Assembly (NCBI RefSeq): GCF_026191635.1
Contig: NZ_JAKRRW010000014.1
Location: 86,876 to 150,875, forward strand
Direction: 5' to 3'
Origin: Photobacterium obscurum
Lineage (GTDB): Bacteria; Pseudomonadota; Gammaproteobacteria; Enterobacterales; Vibrionaceae
Length of the DNA stretch: 64,000 bases
Positions 48,801 to 57,174 of the stretch are shown here, piece after piece. The position numbers and the translations under genes are program-made. A model generated the notes under the pieces. It made no database searches and was not told where the DNA came from. It saw only the letters and a list, made by a program, of their open reading frames with translations. Within the stretch, counting starts at the first letter, position 1. Every line of letters begins with the position of its first letter.

Positions 48801-49724
48801 ATGAACGCATTGGAAATAAAAAATGTAAGCAAAACTTACAAGGGTGGCGTTAAGGCGTTGAAAAATATGAGCCTTTCTGTCAGTGAGGGGGATTTTTTTG
48901 CCCTGCTAGGGCCAAATGGTGCCGGTAAATCTACCACGATCGGTATTGTCAGCTCACTCGTTAACAAGAGCTCAGGCTCGGTCAAAGTTTTTGGCTATGA
49001 TCTGGATACCCAACTGGTTGAAGCTAAAAACCAGCTGGGTCTGGTGCCGCAGGAGTTCAATTTCAACCAGTTTGAAACCGTTGAGCAGATAGTGGTCAAT
49101 CAGGCTGGCTACTATGGTGTTGAAAAGCCGCTGGCCAAAGAGCGGGCGAAGAAGTACCTGACCCAGCTTGATTTGTGGCAAAAGCGAAACGAGCGGGCCC
49201 GTAATTTGTCGGGGGGGATGAAACGTCGCCTGATGATTGCCCGTGCCTTGATGCATGAACCAAAGCTGCTGATCCTCGATGAGCCGACGGCGGGCGTTGA
49301 TATCGAGCTGCGCCGTTCGATGTGGGAGTTCCTGCGTGAGATTAACCATCAGGGGGTGACGATCATCCTGACGACCCACTATCTTGAAGAAGCCGAGATG
49401 CTGTGTCGTAACATCGGCATTATCAATGATGGTGTGCTGATCGAAAATACCAGCATGAAAGAGCTGCTCAGCAAGCTGGAAGTGGAAACCTTTATTCTCG
49501 ATATCAAGCTCAATGGCCACAAGCCGGAGTTGGAAGGGGTAGAGTGGAAACTGCCGGACAACCACACCCTAGAGGTTGATATTCCCAAGGGAACGGGACT
49601 AAATGCGGTGTTCCATCAGTTAACCAGCCAGGGAGTCGAGGTACTTTCTATGCGCAATAAAGCCAACCGGTTGGAAGAGTTGTTTGTCACTTTGGTCGCT
49701 GCAGAGAAAAGGGAGCAGGCATGA
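48801..49724 (+). CDS. yadG: ABC-2 type exporter, ATP-binding protein YadG
   Basis: This is the ATPase of a two-gene ABC exporter of unknown substrate. The 307-residue protein has Walker A GPNGAGKSTT, Q-loop VPQEFNFNQFETV, signature LSGGMKRRL, Walker B LLILDEPTAGVD and the switch His in ILTTHYLEEAEM. A C-terminal extension of about 80 residues follows. It overlaps yadH by 4 bp (ATGA). In enterobacteria the same pair lies next to can, as here. Confidence 0.92.
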   Translation: MNALEIKNVSKTYKGGVKALKNMSLSVSEGDFFALLGPNGAGKSTTIGIVSSLVNKSSGSVKVFGYDLDTQLVEAKNQLGLVPQEFNFNQFETVEQIVVNQAGYYGVEKPLAKERAKKYLTQLDLWQKRNERARNLSGGMKRRLMIARALMHEPKLLILDEPTAGVDIELRRSMWEFLREINHQGVTIILTTHYLEEAEMLCRNIGIINDGVLIENTSMKELLSKLEVETFILDIKLNGHKPELEGVEWKLPDNHTLEVDIPKGTGLNAVFHQLTSQGVEVLSMRNKANRLEELFVTLVAAEKREQA

Positions 49725-50491
49725 GACACCAGTTTTGGGTAGCTTTTAAAAGTTTACTTACCAAAGAAGTTAACCGTTTTGCCCGGATCTGGGTGCAGAC
49801 TCTTGTCCCGCCGGCGATCACTATGACCCTGTATTTCATTATTTTTGGTAGCCTGATCGGTAGCCGGATCGGTGAGATGGGGGGCTTTACCTATATGGAA
49901 TATATAGTGCCTGGGTTGATCATGATGTCGGTGATAACCAACTCCTACTCCAATGTGGCTTCTTCGTTTTTCAGTGCCAAGCTGCAGCATAATATCGAGG
50001 AGTTATTGGTAGCACCGGTACCGAGCTATGTGATTATTGCCGGTTATGTCGGCGGTGGGGTGCTGCGAGGCCTGGCTGTCGGCTTTATTGTCTCGGTGGT
50101 ATCGCTGCTGTTCGTTGATCTGAATATTGCTCACCTCGGGGTGATTATCGCGACCGTGATAATGACCTCGATTGTCTTTGCTCTTGGCGGGTTGATCAAT
50201 GCTGTCTACGCCAAGACCTTTGATGATATCAGCATTATTCCGACCTTCGTGCTGACGCCGCTCACCTACCTTGGCGGGGTCTTCTATTCGCTGAGCCTAC
50301 TGCCTGAATTCTGGCAGGGAGTCTCCAAGCTCAACCCGATCGTGTATATGGTCAATGCTTTCCGCTATGGCTTCCTCGGGGTATCCGATGTCGGTATCGG
50401 CACCTCTTTTGCCGTGTTGGGAGTATTTATTACCGCCCTGTATGGCTTTGTCTATTACCTGATTTCACGCGGTATCGGCTTGCGCTCATAG
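49721..50491 (+). CDS. yadH: ABC-2 type exporter, permease YadH
   Basis: This is the membrane partner of YadG. The 256-residue protein has six predicted membrane segments and the ABC-2 pattern MEYIVPGLIMMSVITNSYSNVASSFF, with a late PLTYLGGVFYSLSLLPEFWQ region typical of the family. It starts within the yadG stop. The substrate is unknown. A terminator follows directly. Confidence 0.92.
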   Translation: MRHQFWVAFKSLLTKEVNRFARIWVQTLVPPAITMTLYFIIFGSLIGSRIGEMGGFTYMEYIVPGLIMMSVITNSYSNVASSFFSAKLQHNIEELLVAPVPSYVIIAGYVGGGVLRGLAVGFIVSVVSLLFVDLNIAHLGVIIATVIMTSIVFALGGLINAVYAKTFDDISIIPTFVLTPLTYLGGVFYSLSLLPEFWQGVSKLNPIVYMVNAFRYGFLGVSDVGIGTSFAVLGVFITALYGFVYYLISRGIGLRS

Positions 50492-50499
50492 TATAAGAA

Positions 50500-50528
50500 A
50501 AGGCCCTGCATCATGGATGTAGGGCCTT
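50500..50528. terminator. Bidirectional terminator between yadH and panC
   Basis: A 13-bp stem AAGGCCCTGCATC with one wobble pair and an ATG loop, flanked by A and T residues, lies between convergent transcripts. Confidence 0.85.
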
Positions 50529-50546
50529 GGTATCGTGTTTGGTCTG

Positions 50547-51419
50547 TTACTCAGTCGCTTGTTGCGGTGGTGTCAGATCAACAACCTGATTGTCTATCAG
50601 GCGGGCTTTGCCTAGGTACGCTGACATAAGGATCACCGCCTGCTGGGTTTCTTCGTCAATTAACTGAAGATTAACAGCATCTCGGATATAGATCTCATCC
50701 GGCTGCAGGCCAGCAGCACGTAGCTGATCACTTGCATCGACCACGATTTCGGCATAGTCATTACGGCCACCGCGCATCTGGCTGCTGATCCAACGCATGG
50801 TACGTGCCAGTACGGGGGCACGCTGGCGTTCATCTACGGTCAGGTAACCATTGCGTGAGCTCATTGCCAAGCCGTCCATTTCCCTAACTGTCGGTACACC
50901 GATGATTTCGATGTCCATTGCCATATCAATGACCATCTGGCGGATCAGGGCAAGCTGCTGGTAGTCTTTCTCACCGAAGCAAGCAACATCCGGCTGGACA
51001 ATATTGAACAGCTTGGTCACAACCGTCGATACGCCGCGGAAGTGGTTAGGGCGCAGTGCACCCTCCAGCATGGTAGACAGACCCGGTACATCAACAAAGG
51101 TCTGGCGATCCAGGCCTTCCGGGTACATCACCTCTGGAGTTGGGGTAAAGACAAGGTCAACCGCTTCGCCGTTCAGCTTGGCTAGGTCATCTTCCAGTGT
51201 ACGCGGGTAGTTGGTCAGGTCATCGGCTTTGTCAAACTGCATCGGATTAACAAAGATACTGGCTACAACGATATCAGCGTGTTCACGGGCCTTACGCACT
51301 AGCGTAAGGTGACCTTCATGCAGGTTGCCCATAGTTGGAACAAATGCGATACGGCGGCCTTCACGGCGCCATACACGGACTTGCTCTCGGATCGGGGCAA
51401 TCTCAGCGAATGTTTGCAT
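50547..51419 (-). CDS. panC: Pantothenate synthetase
   Basis: PanC joins pantoate and beta-alanine to make pantothenate. The 290-residue protein has the nucleotidyl-transferase motifs [14 protein letters not shown] and [10 protein letters not shown]. The pantoate/beta-alanine region FGEKDYQQL and the late MSSRNGYL also fit. It is 10 bp after panB on the minus strand, the conserved panBC pair. A short C-terminal extension ([12 protein letters not shown]) makes it a few residues longer than the E. coli enzyme. Confidence 0.96.
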   Translation of the reverse strand: MQTFAEIAPIREQVRVWRREGRRIAFVPTMGNLHEGHLTLVRKAREHADIVVASIFVNPMQFDKADDLTNYPRTLEDDLAKLNGEAVDLVFTPTPEVMYPEGLDRQTFVDVPGLSTMLEGALRPNHFRGVSTVVTKLFNIVQPDVACFGEKDYQQLALIRQMVIDMAMDIEIIGVPTVREMDGLAMSSRNGYLTVDERQRAPVLARTMRWISSQMRGGRNDYAEIVVDASDQLRAAGLQPDEIYIRDAVNLQLIDEETQQAVILMSAYLGKARLIDNQVVDLTPPQQATE

Positions 51420-51429
51420 CTTTTATTCC

Positions 51430-52224
51430 TTACTCAAAGGTATGCTCTGGACCTGGGAATATACCGGCCTCGACATCTTCTAGGTATTTGGTCACTGCCG
51501 CACGCATTTCCCCGGTCTCTGCCAGGTAGTTTTTGGAGAAGCGCGGCATGTAGTTGGCGGAGATGCCGAACATGTCATGCATGACCAGGATCTGCCCATC
51601 GGTAACATTGCCGGCCCCGATACCAATGACAGGGACTTCTACCGCTTTGGTGATGCGTTCCGCCAGGCTGACAGGTACGCACTCAAGCAAAATTATCTGG
51701 GCACCCGCATTTTTCAACAGGATAGCATCTTTTACCATTTGCTCAGCGTGGTCAGAGTCACGTCCCTGAACTTTATAGCCACCAAAAATATTAACTGATT
51801 GCGGGGTCAGTCCAAGGTGGGCACAAACAGGCACGGCACGTTCTGTTAGTTTGCTAATGGTTTCAGCCAGCCAGGCACCGCCTTCAAGTTTGACCATGTT
51901 GGCACCGGCACGCATCAGTTCAGCGGCACTTTCGCAAGCTTGCTCCGGTGTGCTATAGCTCATAAATGGCATATCGGCCATCAATAGCGCGTTAGGGCTG
52001 CCAGCACGCACACAGCGGGTGTGGTAGGCAATATCCTGAACGCTGACCGGTAAGGTGTCAGGTTTTCCCTGCAGTACCATGCCCAGCGAGTCACCAACCA
52101 GCATAACTGGGACTTCCTGCTGCTCAAACAGCTGAGCAAAACTTGCATCGTAAGCGGTGACCGATGCAAATTTACGACCTGCTTGCTTCCATTTCATCAG
52201 ATCGTTGATTGTTATCTTTTTCAT
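51430..52224 (-). CDS. panB: 3-methyl-2-oxobutanoate hydroxymethyltransferase
   Basis: PanB makes ketopantoate from 2-oxoisovalerate and methylene-THF. The 264-residue protein has [13 protein letters not shown], the metal site [11 protein letters not shown] and DMPFMSYST. It also has [12 protein letters not shown] and the late [20 protein letters not shown], all family signatures. It is followed at once by panC and preceded by folK, as in Vibrio. Confidence 0.97.
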   Translation of the reverse strand: MKKITINDLMKWKQAGRKFASVTAYDASFAQLFEQQEVPVMLVGDSLGMVLQGKPDTLPVSVQDIAYHTRCVRAGSPNALLMADMPFMSYSTPEQACESAAELMRAGANMVKLEGGAWLAETISKLTERAVPVCAHLGLTPQSVNIFGGYKVQGRDSDHAEQMVKDAILLKNAGAQIILLECVPVSLAERITKAVEVPVIGIGAGNVTDGQILVMHDMFGISANYMPRFSKNYLAETGEMRAAVTKYLEDVEAGIFPGPEHTFE

Positions 52225-52250
52225 AATCTTTTTCTCCCTAAAACAATGCC

Positions 52251-52736
52251 TTATGAGTGCCAGATGGCCAGGCCATTGCGATCTACCTGGGTCAGCAGCG
52301 TTTGCAGTGCTGTCTGATCCGGTAGGATTAAATCAGGGGCAATTTCTGCCAGAGGATAAAGTACAAACTCACGTACTTTCATACCGTAATGCGGAACGGT
52401 CAATCGTCCGCACTCATGCACTAAATCACCGTACAGGATGATGTCGAGATCCAGAGTCCTTGGCCCCCAGCGCTCGGCTTTTCGTACTCGGCCATGTTTT
52501 AGCTCGATAGCCTGGGTTTTATCCAGGAGTTCGAGCGGTGACAAGGAGGTATCAATTGCAACGACGGCATTGATGTAGTCCGGTTGGTCCTGCGGCCCCA
52601 TCGGGGTGCTGCTGTACAGTGATGACTCAGCCACAACCTGAATACCAGGTGTCTGCTTTAGTGCGGCAATGGCGTTACGCGCCTGGGCGACGGGGTCACC
52701 CAGGTTGCTGCCGATCGCGATGTAAGCTCGGATCAT
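52251..52736 (-). CDS. folK: 6-hydroxymethyl-7,8-dihydropterin pyrophosphokinase
   Basis: FolK pyrophosphorylates hydroxymethyl-dihydropterin in folate synthesis. The 161-residue protein starts [18 protein letters not shown] and carries the HPPK signature [16 protein letters not shown]. Its start overlaps the pcnB stop by 4 bp (ATGA), so the two are coupled; panB follows after 26 bp. Confidence 0.96.
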   Translation of the reverse strand: MIRAYIAIGSNLGDPVAQARNAIAALKQTPGIQVVAESSLYSSTPMGPQDQPDYINAVVAIDTSLSPLELLDKTQAIELKHGRVRKAERWGPRTLDLDIILYGDLVHECGRLTVPHYGMKVREFVLYPLAEIAPDLILPDQTALQTLLTQVDRNGLAIWHS

Positions 52737-54145
52737 GATGATGATTTCGCTTGTGGTTTCTTGCGGCGCTGCTGCGGACGGCGGCGACGTGGGCGGCGCT
52801 GGCCACTCCCTTCATTGAGCTGCTGAACCATTTTGCTACGCTGGTTGCGGTCGGCGTGTTGGAATTCATTCCACCAGCCTGCCAGCGTTGCTATGTCTTC
52901 GCTCTCAAAGTTACCGCGCATTTCCAGGAAGTCATACGCGGCTCTGAACTTAGGATGTTCCAGCATTTTGAAGGCACGCTTACCGCTGCGACGGCTAAAG
53001 CGCATCTGCTGCTGCCAGATGTCACGCACTGTAGTGGTAAAGCGGCGCGGGATTGCAATCGACTTAACCTGCTCGTCCAGGATATCGTTCGAGGCCACCA
53101 TAAAGGCATCGTAGTACGACAGGCCGCTGGTAATTGAAATCTCTTCTGCACGGGTAACCATTGGGTACCATAGCATCGCGGCATACATAAAGGCCGGGTT
53201 AACGCGTTTTTCTTCTACGATACGTTTATCGGTTGCCGCCAGAATGTGCTCGATCATCTGCTCGGTCTGGCTGTCCTGCTCTTCGGTGAAGTGCTCAGAC
53301 AGCAACGGGAACAGTTGCTGGAACAGGTTGTACTCACGCATCAGCTTATAGGTTGCCAGACCGTTGCCTGACTGAAGTAGCTTAAGGCTTTCTTCAAACA
53401 GGCGGGCGGCAGGAATATCCTGCAGCAGGTTAGCCAGTTGGCGGATTGGAGCGGCGGTATTGCTCTCTATCTCCATATCTAACTTGGCGGCAAAGCGGAC
53501 GGCACGCAACATGCGGACCGGGTCTTCGCGGTAGCGGGTTTCCGGATCTCCCATGAGACGGATAATACGGTTTTCCAGATCATGGACGCCGTTGGCATAG
53601 TCAGTGACGGTAAAGTCTTTGATGCTGTAGTACAGCGCATTAATCGTAAAGTCACGGCGCTCGGCATCTTCATCGATTGTGCCGTAAACATTATCACGCA
53701 ACAGCATGCCTTCCTGGCTTTGCGAGGAAATTTGCTGTTTGCTCTGAATGCTTGGTTTGGCATCCGCATGGTGGCCGCGGAAGGTTGCAACCTCAATGAC
53801 ATCACGACCAAACAGAATGTGTGCCAGACGGAAGCGGCGGCCGATCAGGCGGCAGTTGCGAAATAGCTTCTTAATTTCTTCTGGCGTCGCATTGGTCGCG
53901 ATATCAAAATCTTTTGGCTGTTTGTCTAGTAATAGATCGCGCACGCCACCACCTACCAGGTAGGCGTCATATCCGGCTTTATTCAGACGATAAAGTACCT
54001 TCAGCGCATTTTCGCTGATATCTTTACGTGAAATACCGTGCTCTTGGCGTTGAAAAATTTGCAAGGTCTGCTCCTCGGTAGCGAGAGTACTACTGTCGCG
54101 ATTCAATACCTTACGGCAAAAGCTGGCTACTCGATTAAAGATAAT
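52733..54145 (-). CDS. pcnB: Poly(A) polymerase I
   Basis: PcnB adds 3' poly(A) tails that promote RNA decay. The protein of about 470 residues has the nucleotidyltransferase core [23 protein letters not shown] and the [11 protein letters not shown] motif. The RNA-binding region is [17 protein letters not shown], and the tail is Arg/Lys-rich ([14 protein letters not shown]). The start appears to be non-AUG. The in-frame ATG at 54154 has no ribosome site and its own bases form the GAGG that precedes ATT (54145) and ATC (54142), directly before [12 protein letters not shown], which aligns with the AUU-initiated E. coli protein. Confidence 0.93.
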   Translation of the reverse strand: MIFNRVASFCRKVLNRDSSTLATEEQTLQIFQRQEHGISRKDISENALKVLYRLNKAGYDAYLVGGGVRDLLLDKQPKDFDIATNATPEEIKKLFRNCRLIGRRFRLAHILFGRDVIEVATFRGHHADAKPSIQSKQQISSQSQEGMLLRDNVYGTIDEDAERRDFTINALYYSIKDFTVTDYANGVHDLENRIIRLMGDPETRYREDPVRMLRAVRFAAKLDMEIESNTAAPIRQLANLLQDIPAARLFEESLKLLQSGNGLATYKLMREYNLFQQLFPLLSEHFTEEQDSQTEQMIEHILAATDKRIVEEKRVNPAFMYAAMLWYPMVTRAEEISITSGLSYYDAFMVASNDILDEQVKSIAIPRRFTTTVRDIWQQQMRFSRRSGKRAFKMLEHPKFRAAYDFLEMRGNFESEDIATLAGWWNEFQHADRNQRSKMVQQLNEGSGQRRPRRRRPQQRRKKPQAKSSS

Positions 54146-54209
54146 ACACCTCATATACGTGGATCGGGTTCAACAAACAGCCGCATATCATATATCACGG
54201 CAAGCCATT

Positions 54210-55094
54210 TTAGAATGCCAGTGTGATAGCTGTCGACTTTGGCAGCTTGCCAACATGCCAGTTATCGGTACCCCAGCGCAGGATTTCTTCGAGGCTGGCA
54301 TCTGCCAGTTCGGCTGGTGGGGCCATGCCAAGAAAGATCAGCGCACCAATTAAGGCGGGCTTCGGGTTGGCCTTATCGATTGCGGGGGCATGGTTCTGCT
54401 TTGACAGTTTGTTACCATTTTCAGTAACGGCTAGCGGCAAGTGCAGATAGCTGACTTCTGGTTGTGCGAGCTGGCGATATAGGCCGATCTGCCGGCCGGT
54501 AGGCTCAATCAGATCAGCTCCGCGCACCACTTCGGTAACGCCTTGTGCAATATCATCCAGTACCACGGCCAGGTTATAGGCAAATAAGCCATCCCGGCGA
54601 TGAATGATGAAATCCTCTTGAGCCAGAGAGGCTGGGATTTCAATCCGGCCATGCAATTCATCATCAAAATGAGTGACTGGCGTATTTACTTTAAGTCGAA
54701 CAGCACTGTTGCCAGCTCTGTGATTTAGGTCGCGACAGGTTCCCGGGTAATAACCACCGGCAAGTTTGATTTGCTTACGGGTACACTGGCAATAGTAGGC
54801 CTCGCGGCTTTGCAGCCAGGCATCAATCTGAGCCTGGTAGGCATCATGACGCTGGCTCTGATATATGACAGTACCATCCCATTCCAGGCCGTAAGCTTCC
54901 AGCGTACGCAGGATATCATCCGCCGCACCGGGCATTTCCCTCGGCGGATCAAGATCTTCCATACGAACCAGCCAGGTGCCTTGCTGTGATTTAGCCTGGA
55001 GGTAGCTGCCCAGGGCGGCTATCAGAGAACCAAAATGCAGGGGGCCTGACGGAGAAGGCGCAAAACGGCCGATGTAGTGGTTTTTTGTACTCAT
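54210..55094 (-). CDS. gluQ: Glutamyl-queuosine tRNA(Asp) synthetase
   Basis: GluQ (YadB) attaches glutamate to queuosine in the anticodon of tRNA-Asp. It is a truncated GluRS paralogue without an anticodon-binding domain. The 294-residue protein has the HIGH-like FAPSPSGPLHFGSL and the zinc-site cysteines in YYCQCTRKQ and GTCRD. The KMSKS-like motif is NKLSKQN. The ATG at 55094 is used; the longer frame starts with TTG. It follows dksA, the conserved pair, with a terminator-like hairpin between. Confidence 0.94.
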   Translation of the reverse strand: MSTKNHYIGRFAPSPSGPLHFGSLIAALGSYLQAKSQQGTWLVRMEDLDPPREMPGAADDILRTLEAYGLEWDGTVIYQSQRHDAYQAQIDAWLQSREAYYCQCTRKQIKLAGGYYPGTCRDLNHRAGNSAVRLKVNTPVTHFDDELHGRIEIPASLAQEDFIIHRRDGLFAYNLAVVLDDIAQGVTEVVRGADLIEPTGRQIGLYRQLAQPEVSYLHLPLAVTENGNKLSKQNHAPAIDKANPKPALIGALIFLGMAPPAELADASLEEILRWGTDNWHVGKLPKSTAITLAF

Positions 55095-55113
55095 AAACAA
55101 ATCATAAAAAATG

Positions 55114-55140
55114 AAAGAGGGAGCCGCTGCTCCCCCTTAA
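55114..55140 (-). terminator. Terminator-like hairpin between dksA and gluQ
   Basis: On the minus strand a GC-rich stem (10 bp with one mismatch) around a 4-nt loop is followed by T-rich sequence. It would partly separate gluQ expression from dksA. Confidence 0.7.
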
Positions 55141-55166
55141 GACTGTTGCTGTATAATACCGGAGTA

Positions 55167-55616
55167 TTAGCCAGCCATCTGCTTTTCTTTGATTTCTGCA
55201 AGCGTTTTACAGTCGATACACAGTTCGGCTGTCGGGCGAGCCTCAAGGCGGCGAACGCCGATCTCGATACCGCAAGAGTCACAAAAACCAAAGTCATCGT
55301 CTTCAATGCGCTGAAGGGTCTTTTCGATCTTCTTGATCAGCTTGCGCTCACGGTCACGGTTGCGAAGCTCAAGGCTGAACTCTTCTTCCTGTGCTGCACG
55401 ATCAACTGGATCTGGGAAGTTTGCCGCTTCATCCTGCATGTGGTTAACGGTGCGATCAACTTCTTCACGAAGCTGGTTGCGCCAAGCGGTAAGAATTTTG
55501 CGGAAGTGCTCTAGCTGAGCTTCACCCATATATTCTTCGCCAGCTTTTTCCTGATACGGCTCAACCCCAGCAATAGCCAGGATGCCTAGCGATTTTTTAA
55601 CGTTGCTCTCTGGCAT
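55167..55616 (-). CDS. dksA: RNA polymerase-binding transcription factor DksA
   Basis: DksA binds the RNA polymerase secondary channel and, with ppGpp, mediates the stringent response. The ATG at 55616 with GGAG upstream gives 149 residues. An N-terminal helix is followed by the coiled coil whose tip carries [14 protein letters not shown] (the DxxDxA motif). The four-cysteine zinc finger is GFCDSCG...LCIDC. The longer frame to 55649 crosses the ribosome site and is rejected. Confidence 0.97.
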   Translation of the reverse strand: MPESNVKKSLGILAIAGVEPYQEKAGEEYMGEAQLEHFRKILTAWRNQLREEVDRTVNHMQDEAANFPDPVDRAAQEEEFSLELRNRDRERKLIKKIEKTLQRIEDDDFGFCDSCGIEIGVRRLEARPTAELCIDCKTLAEIKEKQMAG

Positions 55617-55751
55617 ATAGCATCTCCTAATATACCTAATAACCGTCACTGGTTAATTTTGGGCGGTATCTATAGCAGAAAGGGTTATGGGTGGCAATTG
55701 CTGCATATATTCAATTTTATACCAATGTGAAGAAAGCATCATTTTTCAGTT

Positions 55752-56456
55752 TCATTGGTGGAATTCTATACAGTTATCTAAGTAGAGCCCATCTTGGTTC
55801 AATACCGCTTTGTAACCGATGATCTCTACGCCTGCCTGTTCTGCTTGTTGAATTAAATTGTAATAGTCCGGGTCTATATGGTGCGCCGCAGACACGTTTT
55901 CAATCCCTGAATGCAAAATAGCGAAAAAAAGTACCGCTCTCTGCCCGCTTTGAGCTACTTCTATCAGCTCCCGTAGGTGCTTCTGACCCCGGGTGGTGAC
56001 GGCATCCGGAAAATATCCCCGGCCATTTTGCAGCAGGGTTACGCTTTTTACTTCAATATAGCATGGTGGTTTGTCACCAGCTTCTAGCAGGATATCTATC
56101 CTGCTGTTTTCACTACCATACTTCACTTCAGTGCGGAGTGAGGAATAGCCTGTTAATTCTGTGATGATATCCTTATTTATGGCCTCTTCGACCAGCTTGT
56201 TTGCTCGCGTGGTATTCACGCAAATCCAGTGCCCATCCTGAGTGTGGGACAATTCCCAGCTGTTGGGGTACTTTCGTTTCGGGTTGTCTGAAGTGGAATA
56301 CCAGACCGTACTGCCAGGTTCAGCGCAACCAGTCATTGCACCAGTATTGGCACAGTGAATCGTTTTTATTTCGCCGTTAGGTAGTTCAATGTCGGCGAGG
56401 AAGCGCTTATAGCGTTTGATTAATGTAGCAGCCTGTAACGGTGGGTCAAATTTCAT
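55752..56456 (-). CDS. sfsA: Sugar fermentation stimulation protein SfsA
   Basis: SfsA is a DNA-binding/nuclease-fold protein linked to maltose gene expression in E. coli; its exact role is unclear. The ATG at 56456 gives 234 residues, the same as E. coli. It has [31 protein letters not shown] and a PD-(D/E)xK-like core ([24 protein letters not shown]). It overlaps the thpR 3' end by 11 bp. Confidence 0.94.
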   Translation of the reverse strand: MKFDPPLQAATLIKRYKRFLADIELPNGEIKTIHCANTGAMTGCAEPGSTVWYSTSDNPKRKYPNSWELSHTQDGHWICVNTTRANKLVEEAINKDIITELTGYSSLRTEVKYGSENSRIDILLEAGDKPPCYIEVKSVTLLQNGRGYFPDAVTTRGQKHLRELIEVAQSGQRAVLFFAILHSGIENVSAAHHIDPDYYNLIQQAEQAGVEIIGYKAVLNQDGLYLDNCIEFHQ

Positions 56457-57033
56457 TCTGTATCCTGATATTGGGTGTTGCCGAGAGTGGCCACTGCCGG
56501 AGGCTGCGATAGCGGACCCCTGAGCCGTGTGGTGTTTTGAATTGTTCAGAAATATACAGGCCAAAGTGCTGACAATGAAAGGTGAAATGAATATTTTCCG
56601 GTAATGTCTCCGGGCGTTGGCGGAGGTGTTTTTTCAGGGTGATATGGGGAAGGAATGGTCGTTCCTCCTGCTCCAGCCCGACTTGCTCGGCCGCTTGCTT
56701 CAGGTTTGCGGCCAGTTGCGCTAACGGGGGGGGAACACTGTCGCAACCGAGCCAGACGAGCCTGCTACGCTTGCGGTATTTCAGAGATGAGCAGTGGACG
56801 GTAAATTCGGGCAGGGTGATTGCGTCGACAAGGCGAATTAGGTCCTCTTTTTGCAGTTGGGAAACCATCCCGAGAAACGCCAAGGTCAGATGGATATTGG
56901 CTTCAGGTACCGGACGTCCATCTCCCGGCAGTTCGTTGGCAAGCTGGCACAGGTGGCGGAAGGCACGCTGATCTGCTGGGTTTAGATCCAGCGGCAGGGC
57001 TAAGAAAAGGCGTTCTTGACGATTATCGTTCAT
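56446..57033 (-). CDS. thpR: RNA 2',3'-cyclic phosphodiesterase ThpR
   Basis: ThpR (LigT) is a 2H phosphoesterase that opens RNA 2',3'-cyclic phosphates and can join tRNA halves in vitro. The 195-residue protein has the two catalytic HxT motifs, HLTLAFLG and HITLKKHL, about 90 residues apart. The start is the ATG at 57033; the longer frame lacks support. A run of eight C (coding strand) encodes the PPP at mid-protein. It is the first gene of thpR-sfsA, divergent from hrpB. Confidence 0.93.
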   Translation of the reverse strand: MNDNRQERLFLALPLDLNPADQRAFRHLCQLANELPGDGRPVPEANIHLTLAFLGMVSQLQKEDLIRLVDAITLPEFTVHCSSLKYRKRSRLVWLGCDSVPPPLAQLAANLKQAAEQVGLEQEERPFLPHITLKKHLRQRPETLPENIHFTFHCQHFGLYISEQFKTPHGSGVRYRSLRQWPLSATPNIRIQNEI

Positions 57034-57174
57034 GGTAATACGACCTATAGAGACCAAATTGAGCCGTGAGTCTGTTGCCTCATGGAGAGGAGGAAGATAA
57101 TTGTTCAGTTTGGTAAACCACTTTCTTGTACAATAGCTATCAGCTTAGTTTGAATATGACACAAGGTTTTCACA

